NCBI GenBank assembly: GCA_004794655.1
Contig: SMMW01000585.1
Span: 2,250,001-2,314,000 of the forward strand
Source: Marisa cornuarietis
Taxonomy: Eukaryota > Mollusca > Gastropoda > Architaenioglossa > Ampullariidae
Direction: 5' to 3'
DNA length: 64,000 nucleotides
A program made the translations under genes and the position numbers. This document shows positions 11,201-23,200 of the stretch, one piece after another. A model generated the notes under the pieces. It searched no databases, was not told the DNA's origin, and saw nothing but the letters and a program-made list of their open reading frames with translations. The first letter of the stretch is position 1. Every line of letters starts with the position of its first letter.

Positions 11201-14200
11201 TGCGGTACAGGATGCTGAGACGATGCACACTGCTGCCAAAGATGTAGAAGAAAAGCTTCATCTGGCAGTTCTGTCCTACTGTGGCTTCAAATGGCCGAGA
11301 AATAAGCCAGGCTGTGTCTCCAGGGTTGTGAGACCTTACAAACAAGAAATGTCCGGAGGATTTTCTAGTGGTGTGGTCTGCATCTGGAAGTCCGGAAAGA
11401 GTGGCACTGCTTGGTTGTCCAATCTGCCAGTCAGTCTTATCCTCTATGCCTGTGTGACCTTGGGTAAATTCACCAAAGCTGGAACTCTCAAAATTGAAGC
11501 GTAGGTACAAGACACACCCTGGATCATTTTCATCTGATGCATTCTCATCACCACAGTCATAGGATGCATCACATTTCTTATCTGAGTCGATGCAAAAGCC
11601 ATTGGTGCACTTGAATTTGTTATTGGAACAGTCTGCATCATACACAAATAAAAATTAAATCAATCAAGCAACAAGTTGAATGCAGCTCTTTCAAAGACAT
11701 TACAATCCCAAAATACTGACGAACGTTTCCACGTTAAAATATTTATTCTTTCTGTAAATCCATATAAATTATGAAATTGCTGAAAAAATCTTGAAATATA
11801 TTGTTAAAAAATCAATAAAGACTAAATTGTTGATTTTAAACATGCAAAATACTCAAATTATTGTCTTACCACATGCAAGTTCATCTGAGGAGTCAGGGCA
11901 ATCACTGACACCATCACATCGACTTCCGTTGCTGATGCACATCCTGTTGATGATACATAAGTACTGGTTACTTGTACAGGCTGGAGGAGGTGTGGTGGGT
12001 GGGGTTACTGGTAGCGCTGGCAATGGACTGCCACTGACAGAGCAGCCAGGGCTGAAGGAAAGGTCATCAATGGCTACACCATAGCTGCTGCCCCTTAGCT
12101 GACCTTCGATGATGACCTGGAATGGCTGGGAGACGGTAATCTGTGTGGATGCTCTTTGCCATATGGCTCCATAACTGCTACTCACTGACCATACAACTTG
12201 GTCAGCTGGTCCATTGCGATGTGTACGGTACATGATGTTGATCTGATGTCCATTGCTGCCATAAATATAGTAAAAGAAGTGCAGTGAACAAGGTTTGTCT
12301 GAGGTGGAGGCTTGGAAGGGTACAGATATCAGCCATGCTCTGTCACCAACACGAGTTGTGCTGGAGGCCCAGAGGTAGATGTACTGTCCATAGTGGGTGC
12401 CTGTTGTGTGATCCATGGTGGGAAGGCCAGATGCATTGTTTCCTTTGTACAGTGACCAGTCTTGTTGGTCGTCAATGTCATCCAGCCCCTGAGTTAAATC
12501 GTCAAGATTTTTTGGGTTTTCATCAAAGTCATACATTTTGTACTGAGCACATACATTGTAAGTTTCATCAGAATTATCTCCGCAATCATCCATGTGATCA
12601 CAGATGAGACTGTTGTCAATACAAGCATGGTTTGTACAAGTGAACAAGTCTGCTTGACACTCTGAAACAGGCATTGGTAGTCCACAGTTAGAAAATTCAA
12701 TGTTATCTATGGCAATAGTTCCTGACATATTAAGTGCATTTAAGTGTTCAAACTGAAGTGAAAACATGTTTCTCCTTCGGTCAATTCCAACGATTTCTGT
12801 GACCCACTGATAGGATGTTATGCTGACTGACTGCCACAGAGTGCTGTTCACAGAAGATGAAAAGATTGAGAGAGCTAGAGTTCCTGGGTTAGATCCCTGT
12901 ATGAAGTAGGAGAACTGAATCTTGCACTCTCCAGCACACCTGCTATACACTGGACTCATTAGTTTGTCTGTCTGGCCATTGGTGTTACTATTTTGAGTGT
13001 CCTGTAGGTACAGAAAATAGCCATTGCTTGACCCATCACCATCTTTCTGTGGCGCAGTTGGGACATTGTGAATATCACTAGGCCTCACACGCTGCCAGTC
13101 TATTGAATCAGGAATGTATTTTGTCCATCCACAAAAGGAGGCTAAGAAAGTACAGGTACCAATGGTGAAACATGACATTTCATCACTGTTGTCAGGACAG
13201 TCTGTGTTAAAGTCACACTGGTTTTCTCCTGGGATGCAAATGCCTGTGGATGCACACTGGAACTGACCAGCCTGGCATGGTGGGAAAAGTGAGGTAGTAG
13301 AGGACTGTGTCACTGTTGTAGATGGTGTTGGAGGAGGAGTAGGTGATCCTATGCCACATCCTGGTGTGAAAGAGACATCATCGATTGCTATGATACTTAG
13401 GTACCCCACCCCTACAACTCCTTCTATGATTGCTGCAAATGGCTGCTGTGTGTCAAATTTGACCTCTGACTTCTGCCACTGGCTGCCATGGTTTGATGAT
13501 AAGGTTGTATACAAAATATTTTTACCTGATGCATCTCGACTATAGATATTAAGGCTCCCTGAATGAGCTCCAGTCATGTAGTACCACAAACGCATGCTGC
13601 ACTGCAAACCAGGTGTGGGTGCTGGTAGATAGTAAGCTAGACGAGCTTTGTCATTCAGCTGCTGTGGAGGGGAAGACTCAATATATAAATAGTATCCAGA
13701 TGTAGAATCAGTTGTGTGATCTTGTGAGAGACCTGTTCCAGATGTCCCTGTTGGACCCCGATGATGTGTCCAATTAAAATTGTCATCAGTCAGCTGCACA
13801 AAGCCACCCAAGTTTTGCTCAAAATCAATTTTTTTATATGCATAGCATTGGTAAAGAGACTCATCAGTTTCATCACAGCAGTCTGACTGCATGTCGCATA
13901 CCACAGATTGAGTTATGCACTGCCCACTTTGGCATTCAAACTCCCATTCAAATACATCCGCATCACAACCATCTGGGGGCATGCTCCAAACAGGCACTCC
14001 ACAGTTCTCAAAAGAATAATCATCAAGGGCAGCATAACCATTTCTCAGCCCCTGCAGCTCAAAGACAAGCTGAAATTCCGATACACAAAATGGAATAAAT
14101 GCAGTAGCATTGTGCCAAATATTTGGTGCAGGTTGTCCAGAAGGCAGGGCCCAGATTTGTTGATCTATACCACCAGACCTCACAAACAGGAGAAGGTTCT

Positions 14201-17200
14201 TTACACCAGAGCCACCATGCATATACCAGAAATTAAATGTGCAAAAACGACCAGAATTTCTATAAAAGTGAGACACCAGCCGTGAACTGCCATACAATGA
14301 CTGTGTGATGGGAAATACAGCTGAAACAAAATGTCCTGATGCTGTCCCTGGATTGTGATCTACAGCAGCATAGCTAAAAGACACAGGGGTCCTTAAAATC
14401 CAGTTTGCTGCATTGCCTTCAGGTTGATTGGTCCACCCACACATTGGGACATATTGTGTCTCAAAATCACAAACTGAAGGGCACTGAGTTTCATCTGAAC
14501 CATCTTCACACTGAGGATTAAAGTCACAGCGAATAATATCTGGATAGCATTGTGAGTCAAAACCACAGAAAAATGTTCCTGCTGGACAATGACTGTTGTT
14601 GCCAGGCAAAGTGGTGATGGCTACAAATGGTGGAAGACTTGCACCTACTGCTAGCTTACAGCCTGGTGTGAAAGAGATATCATCCAATCCTATATCACCA
14701 AGGTCACTGGCACCTGTCGTCCCTTCGATCACAACCCTAAAGTTATATGCACTAACAATGCTGAGGATGGTCTTGCGCCACTCATCACCCTGCTGACCAT
14801 GAATAGACAGCAGCAGTGCTCTGGAGCCTTGTTCTGCTCCTTCTATGTAGATGTTAAGAGCATTGATGTCCTTTCCAAGCATGTGATGAAAAAATCGCAT
14901 GTAGCATTGACCTTCTGATGCTGGTTGGAAAATCAGGCTTTTTAACCTGGCAGTGTCATTAGGTTTTCTGTTGGAACTCTTCAAGTACAAGTATGTTCCA
15001 GTCTCAGTACCTAGTGTGTGATCTCTGTCAGGGCCGGTGCCTGCTGTGGTGGTAGAACCTGATTTTCTAGTCCAGTCAAATACATCTGTCTGATCCTGAA
15101 TCCAGTTGCACAAATCTACCTCAAAGTTGCAGCGCTCGACATAGCTAGAGCAATTCTTTTCATCTGAGTTGTCACCACAGTCATTAGCGAAATCACAAAC
15201 CTTGGTCTCATCTACACAGATGTGGTTATCACAGTGGTACTGGTCTGATGCACATTTACTCATGTTAGAGCCAAGAGCACAGCTGGGACTGAACGTAATA
15301 TCATCAAGAGCAATATCACCATTTTTTGTACTAAAAATTCCTTCAAAAACAAGTCTGTAACCTGGGGGACGTGCCCCTAAACCAGCTGTAGCACTGGTCC
15401 AGTTACTTCCCAGTGCTGCTGAAGCTTGCCACACTTGGATACGCTGGCCATCATATGGACTCTGTCCTGGAGGAACCAGGTACAGACTCAGGAATGCAGA
15501 AGTCTTCTTGTGCACCCAGAAGCTGATTACACAACCAGCACCAAAAGCACCATACATGGGTGATACCATTAATGCCTTCCCATAGTCATCTGCTGCAGTT
15601 GAGTCCACATAAATGTAGTTTCCAGTGTTCTCCCCTGTGGTGTGATCTGTGTTTGGTCCTGAAATGGCAGAAGCTGTGGAGCCATTGTGTCGTTCCCACA
15701 CATATTTATCAACACTGATGTCCTGCCAACCACACATACCCTGCTGGAAATCACATGCCCCACAGTTGGCTTCATCTGAGTCATCAGTACACTGGGTAAC
15801 AAAATCACACACCTGAGATCTGGATATACAACTTGAAGGATTTAAACATTGAAAGTAAACACTGGGGTCACCACAAGGTGAAGGTGTTGTGACTGAAGAG
15901 CCTGCTGTGCCTATGGGGAAGTCCGTTGTCAGAAGTTTGCATGCTGGAGTGAAGACGGTGTCATCTATTCCTATATCTCCCAAAGAAGAATTGTGCAAGA
16001 TTGCCTCTATTATGATTTGGAAAGGTTTTGTGTCATAGATAGGAACCACAGAGCTCACCCAGTAATTGCCTATCTCACCAGATCTGCTGAACCTTTTAAC
16101 AAGTGGACCATTGAAAGAGTTTCGAGTGTAAACTGTCAGGCTGCCTGTTGTACTGCCATAGAGGTAGCAGAAAAATTTCAACTGACAGTATGGAGCTGAC
16201 ACAGAAGCTTGAAAGGCACGGCTAATAATCCTGGCTGTGGATCCTTCTTTTTGAGGGTCAGAGCTTTTTACGTAGATGTAATGTCCTGAGCTGGTACCCA
16301 GGGTGTGGTCGTGCAAAGGGCCGGTGCCTGGTGTAGGGGTGGGCCCTGCAAGTCGACTCCAGTCCAGATTGTCTGTAACATCTTGATCCCACCCACACAT
16401 GCTTGTCTCAAAGTCACAACGAATATAATCATCACAGGTGTAATCAAGTTCATCAGTACCATCTCCACAGTCATCAACAAAGTCACATACATTCTGTGTT
16501 GGAACACAAGCCTGGCTGAGGCATCTAAAGGTGCTGAATGAAGTGCAGCTGGTGGCTGGGTCTGGGAAGGAACAGTGCTGGAAAAATATGTCGTCAATGG
16601 CAATGTCACCAAGAACATTAAATGATCTTGTGGATCCAATCAAAAGAGTGAAAGGTGAGGCCATTCGTCCAACTGGAATAACTGCCTGATACCATCGATT
16701 GCCATGGTCACCACTAGTTTTCCACAAGTAAGTTTTTATGACACCTTCCTCCTTCATGACATAAAGATCTCCCATCCCCCTTCCAAACATGTGGTACCAG
16801 AGGCTTAGCTGGCATGTGGCTGAAGAGCTCTGAAACAGTGGGCTCTGAAGGAGAGCCTGGTCATAACGTGTTCCATTAGAGGCATCTGTGTACAAATAAA
16901 AGCCCAGGCCAGAGTTAGTCGTGTGATCTCTGTCTGGTCCTGTGTTGGAATCAGGGGTGGCACCACGGTATTTTGTCCAGACATAGGTTCCTTCACTGTT
17001 GCTGACCCAGTGGCAAGTCTGATTGTCAAAGTTGCAGTTGTAGCCACAAGCTGTTTCCTCCTCTCCATGGGGACAGTCAGAAACAAAATCACAGACTTTG
17101 TTGCGAGCAATGCATGTGGTTGATCCAGGACAGGTGAAGGCACACTGCTGTGCAGACACTGAGGGCAATACACTGCAGTTCCCTGTCTGCACTGAGATGT

Positions 17201-20200
17201 CATCAATGGCAACAGCGCTGAATCCTTCTGCAATGATGTACTCAAGTACAATGCGGTAAGATAAAATTATGTTGGCGATGGTCACTCTTACCATCTGCCA
17301 GTATGCCCCCTCCTGCAACAAAAGCCCATGAACTGTGAAAAGTACAAGATCATAAAATAAAAGTTATGAGCAAATATAGCAAAAGTAAAGGAATGATGAC
17401 AAAAGCTAACAAAAGCCATGCAAAACTTAATGAAATATTAATTTCAGTTTAACACAAGATCATGTATATCACGTGTATGTATGCACACAAAATATAGGAT
17501 CTTAACAGTTTAAACATGAAGGCTATATACCTGTGTAATGCTGACTATCTTCCTCTGATAACCAGTTGACAAGATCAGCACATTAATGTTAATGGTGCTT
17601 TTTGTAGCCATCATGTACCATAATGTCAGACAGAGAGCTGTAGAGTTGTCAAAAGAAGGTGAAATGAACCAAGCTTTCTCACCAGGTAGAAGGGGGAAAG
17701 CTGAGTCAGTGTACATATAAATACCATAAGCTGTGTTCATTGTGTGGTCAAGAACCAGGCCTGGGAAACCTTTCAGTGCTACATTCTGCCCTTGTAGCCA
17801 GTCAAAGTTATCTCCCACAGCAGTGTTCTTCCAGGTACAAAGGTTCTCCTCAAAGTCACAGTTACCTTCGCCAGGACAAGCACCAGGCTGAACAATAATG
17901 TCATCTATACAGATAGAGCTGAAGATTCCATTTCCAATTATACCTTCAAACGTGACCTTAAATGGGACAGTGCTGTAAAGAGTAGCCTGACCAATGTCCC
18001 ACTCAACGCCCTGTTCTCCAGTGCGAGTGAAAATGGCATTACTAAGAGCGCCATCACTATGGGTGTACACATTCAGTGTCCCTACTCTTGCTCCCTGTAC
18101 ATTGTACCCGTGCATATTGAACCAAAACTGCAAACAGGAGCCTGAGGTTGCATCCAGCAAGGGACTGTCCAGTCGTGCAAAGCTGCCAGGTGATAAATAG
18201 GCAGAAGATCTGATGTACATGTAATGTCCTTGTAGGGTTCCCAAAGTGTGATCTGTGGAGGGGCCAATGGCTCTGGTGCTAACTGTGCCAGCCTTCAAGG
18301 TCCAGTCAAAATTATCATCATATGCCTGGCTGTATCCACACTGACCATCTTCAAAGTCACAAAGTGCCCCTGCTGGACAGTGACCAACATTTAAAGAAAT
18401 ATCATCAACTGCAGTACAGCCGTCTGCATCATAACCTGGTTGTCCCTCTAAGATGATTATCATAGATCCAGAAATGTTGATGTGCACCTGGTTATACTTC
18501 CACTGTAGGCCTTGATTTCCTGTGCGAGTCCACAGCTTATGCAACAATCAAAAAAAAAAAATCTTAAAATGTAGTTTACATATCTAGACAAAAACAAAAT
18601 GTTTAAATGTATTTCATGTACAAATATACTGTTTAACATTGTATGATGTTAATTATATTGCAACTATTAATATCCAAATTCTGATTTTTAAAGCAAAAAA
18701 TTAAGAAGCCTTTAGCTACTTACTGTTTGGATTGTGTTGTTGCTTTCTACCAGCAGCGAGAATTGTTTAATGGAGCTTCCAAACATAAAGTACCAGAACT
18801 TGAAGCAAGCACCTTGGCGTCCAGCTGTTAATAATGGGCTGAGCAGGCGACCAGTAATGTTTCTACCATTAGGTGATGAATCAATATACGCAAAGTGTCC
18901 CTGGCCAGTACTATAGGTGTGGTCAGCTGTGGGACATGTTCCTGAAAATGATGTTCTGCCAACATCAACATCCCAGTCTAATTGATCATTGTAGTCTTGG
19001 TGCCAGTTACAGATGTCTGACTCAAAATCACAATCTATGGAGGTAGGAGGGTATGTCACTGGTGATGTTAAAACACTTGAAGGAGCTGTAGTCTGGGACA
19101 TGCTAAAACAGCGATAAGATGATATTGATATGTCATCAATGGCAATATCTCCTGTAGTATTGCCTCCATAAACACCTTCAAAGATGATCTCAAATGAGTT
19201 GTTGGTCAGTATAGGAGCTCTACCTGAGTTCCACACATTGCCCTGGTTGCTGCTTAGAGACCAGATGAGAGTCAAGTTATGAGTGGATGCAGACCATGTG
19301 TAGACATTCAGGGTGCCTATTCCCACCCCATACAAGTGATAATAGAAGGTAAGACATCCCCCTGTTGAACTTCTAGGAGGTGGCACAGTCTCACTAACAA
19401 GCCATGCTTTCTGCCCTGTTGTTAAGTTGGCGCCAATAGTTTCCAGGTACATGTAGAACCCAGCTGATGTGTGGCGTGTGTGGTCAGTAGATGGACCCAA
19501 TGTGCGACTTGATGATTTCCCACTTCCTCTCTGCCAGTCAAAGTCATCACCAGTAAGCGCATTAGAGTAAGAACATGTATCAGCTTCAAAACTGCAGCTA
19601 CCTAACGGACAATCTCCATTGTTGAAGATGATATCATCAACAGCAATGTTTTCTTGCTGACCACCAGTGCTGATGCCTTGCATTAGGATCCTGAACTGCT
19701 GATTGCTCAGATAGGGGAGACTGACTGCAGCATGCTTCCACTGATCTCCTTGGTCTCCCTGTATGCTCCACACATACTGAGGTGGCAAAGTTCCATTTAT
19801 AGTGACAGATATATTCAGTGACCCTGTATGTTGTCCATGCATGTAATACCAGAACTGTAGGCAAAATAATGAAACACTGTTAAGCAATGTGCTGGTAAGA
19901 ACTGCTTTATCTCCAGATCTGCTTCCATGTAGAAACAAAAAGTGGCCTGAGTCTGAACCAAATGTGTGATCTAATCTTGGTCCTGTTCCCAAGGTTGTGG
20001 AACCACTGGTGCCTAGAGTCCAGTTGATGTTACCCATACTGCTCTGTGTCCATGAACATGTGTCCTCTTCAAAGTTACAAGATGGTGTAAGAGAACAAGG
20101 TCCCCTTGAGGATGAGATGTCATCTATAGCAATGTCACCAAGGTAACCCCCTGAAAAAGCCTGGAAAAAAAGGGAGTATTCTGTAGTGCAAGTGACAGTG

Positions 20201-23200
20201 CGCTGGGCTTGTCTCCACTGGTCACCCTGAGGTCCACGCTTAGACCACAATGTCTGCACACCCTGTGGCATCAATAAGCTGAGTGTAAGATTACCCACAG
20301 TTGATCCAAACATGTAATACCAGAAAGTTAGACAGTAACCAGCAGAATCAGTAGGTGGAAGCCATGGAGTTTGTAGGACTGCTGAATCACCTGGTCTTGT
20401 TGGTGATGATGTTTCAATGTATGCATAGTAGCCTGCACCTGTATCATGATCACCAGATGGGCCAGTGTGTGCAGTTGGTGTTGAGCCCTGGTGTCTTAAC
20501 CAGTCCATCTGGTCATTGGTGCTCTGATTCCAGATACAGAATCCAGTCTCAAACGTGCAGCTGATAGTGGGAGGTAGCTGTGTTGGATTGCAGTAAGTAA
20601 AGGTAATGTCATCTATTGCCACATCAGCAGAGTTGTTGACAAGAGCTCCTTGGCCAGGCATCACACGAAATTCAAGATGAGAGCCTGCTGGCAGACCACC
20701 TAATCTGCCTATGTACACATCCAGGGACTTCCAGTCTGACTCAACATTATAAGACAAGCTATACATGGGTCTAAACGAATCATTAACAGTCATTCCCACT
20801 AGAAGGGAACCAAACTGGTGACTTGAAATATAGTAAAAGACAGTTATAATGCAGTTAGTAGAAAGTGCTGGCAATGGAGGGCTTTGCAGTCTGGCCACTT
20901 GTTGAAACACTCCTCTGTCACCCTCCACATAAACATAGTGACCCTGTCTATTTCCCAGAGTGTGATCTGAAGCTGGGCCCACCACCCCCATCAAAGCTGG
21001 GTAGCTCAGTGTCCAGTTGTAGCGTCCAACACTTAAATCTTTGTAGCCACACAGTCCTGCTTCAAAACTGCAGACACCACATATCAACTCATCAGAGCCA
21101 TCTAAACAATCCTTGGAGAAGTCACAATAGCGAGACTGGTCTATGCAGTCACCATTTGCACACTGGTACTGGCTCATTGCACACACTCTGGGAGTTGTGG
21201 CAGTTACCGTGTAACCAGCTGTGGGGAGAGTATTTTGTGAAAATCTACAGCCTGCTGACAACACAATGTCATCCACAGCTAAGTCACTATAATAGCCAGA
21301 GCCAATCACATTTTCAACTATAACAGAAAATGGTTGAGTAGAAACAAGAGGCCGTGAATCTCGTACCCACACAGGACCAAGGTCACCTGAGCGATGAATC
21401 AAAGTGCTAGGGTAACCATTTGATGATGTTTGCATGTAGACATTAAGGTCGCCCATAGTTCTACCATTCATGTTGTAGTAGACAACGAGATAGCAGTTGT
21501 CACTGGCTGTAGTAGGCTGGATTACTGGACTAAGTAGTCTTGCCTTTTGACCAGGGCGACGTGGTGCTGAGGACTCTGTGTAAACATAATGTCCTGTCAC
21601 AAGACCTGTTGTGTGGTCACGGAAGGGACCTGTGTCTGGAGTAGGGGTCTGACCACTCATGATCACCCAGTCAAAATCATCTGTGACATCCTGAGTCCAG
21701 TCACAGAGTGAGTGCTCAAAGTCACACATGTGGGCAGCTGTACAGGTGGCTTCATCACTATTATCCTGCTGACCACAGTCCTTCTCCCCATCACACACCT
21801 GATCCTTTTTAATACATGATCCCATCTGGCACTGAAAGGAACCAGGAGGGCAATATGCTTGTGGTGAGATGTATCCACAGTTAAGGAGCTGAACATCATC
21901 TATGACAAGGCTACCATATGACAGAAATCTCTTGGCTTCTATGTAAATCTGGAAGTCGCCATTAAAAGCACCTATGTCTGCCACAGCAAATAGCCACTGG
22001 TTAGTAACAGAGCTGCTACGTAGCTGCCAGATGATGGTTTTGGTTTCTCCAGTCATGACAGAAACCTGAAGCTGACCAGCACCAGGACTACCAATGATGA
22101 AGTAGTAGAAATACAGCTGGCAGGATGGAGAAGACTGATGAAGCAGAGGACTTGCTAATGTGGCCAGAGAGTTGAAGGTTCCTTGGCTTGTGTCCACATA
22201 CAGCAGATATCCATTGCTTTTGTTGTAAGAATGGTCAAATGGAATTGGAAGACTCTTTGTGGAGGTAGCATTACTGGTACGCAGGTACCTAAAGGAGCCT
22301 TGGCTAATGTCCATGTATCCACAAAGATCTGCATCAAAGGTACAGTTTCCACACTGAATCTCATCACTGCCATCAGAACAGTCCTTCACAAAGTTGCATA
22401 CTTTGTCACTAGTCACAGTCTGCTGATTTCTGCAGGTAAATGTTGATGGCTGACTACTGGAAGAGCAGTCTTCATCTGTCAGACTGACATCATCAATGGC
22501 CATGTCACTGAGGTAGGAACTGCCAACCACACCCTCAAAGACCAGCATAAACTCTTCTTTGTTGTCTTTAACAGGGACTGAGGCTTTCTGCCACTGAACT
22601 CCCTGGTCTCCACTCTGTGTCCAGAGCTGATTAAGTCCTGATGGTCCAGTGACTAGGTCCTTGTACACAGAGAGGGTACCCATGCCAGCACCATGCATAC
22701 TGTACCAGAAGGTCAGGCACTGGGGATGTGAAGTGTTGTTCAGAATCTCTGAGTGTAGTCGAGCTTTGTCTCCTGTTTTCCTTGGCTGAGATGCCTCTAT
22801 GTACATGTAGTGACCTGTGCATCAAATTTTACATTAAGCTTTTACATTCTTTAATGATATATATGTTCAGAGTGTAGCTTCTTACTTTCTATCCCACCTC
22901 TCTCTCTCTTCTTCACTCCTGCATACCCATGCACACACACATCTGTACAATAAGAATATGCGAAATGGTGACCTTGATCAAATCCAACATATATAGCACA
23001 CAACTATTGTATCTCAATCAAAACCCACTGCCTTTAGATTGTTAAAACTAACCTTTAATGTTCTGCAGAGTATGGTCACTTGTAGGCCCAGTATTTGCAG
23101 TGATGGTGGAGCCCTGAGAGCGAATCCAGTCAAAGTCATCACCAGAGTTGTCATTGCTCCAGGCACACTGTCCCTGTTCAAAGTCACATGAGGCTGGTGG

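Noticed and set aside
11791..22446. Many plus-strand open frames across the two giant exons
   Set aside because: The minus-strand MAM/LDLa frames explain the sequence completely; the plus frames are low-complexity antisense shadows.
10829..22814. The repeated domain array as a CRISPR-like or satellite tandem repeat
   Set aside because: Periodicity is at the protein-domain level with strong sequence divergence between units; there are no short identical repeats with unique spacers.
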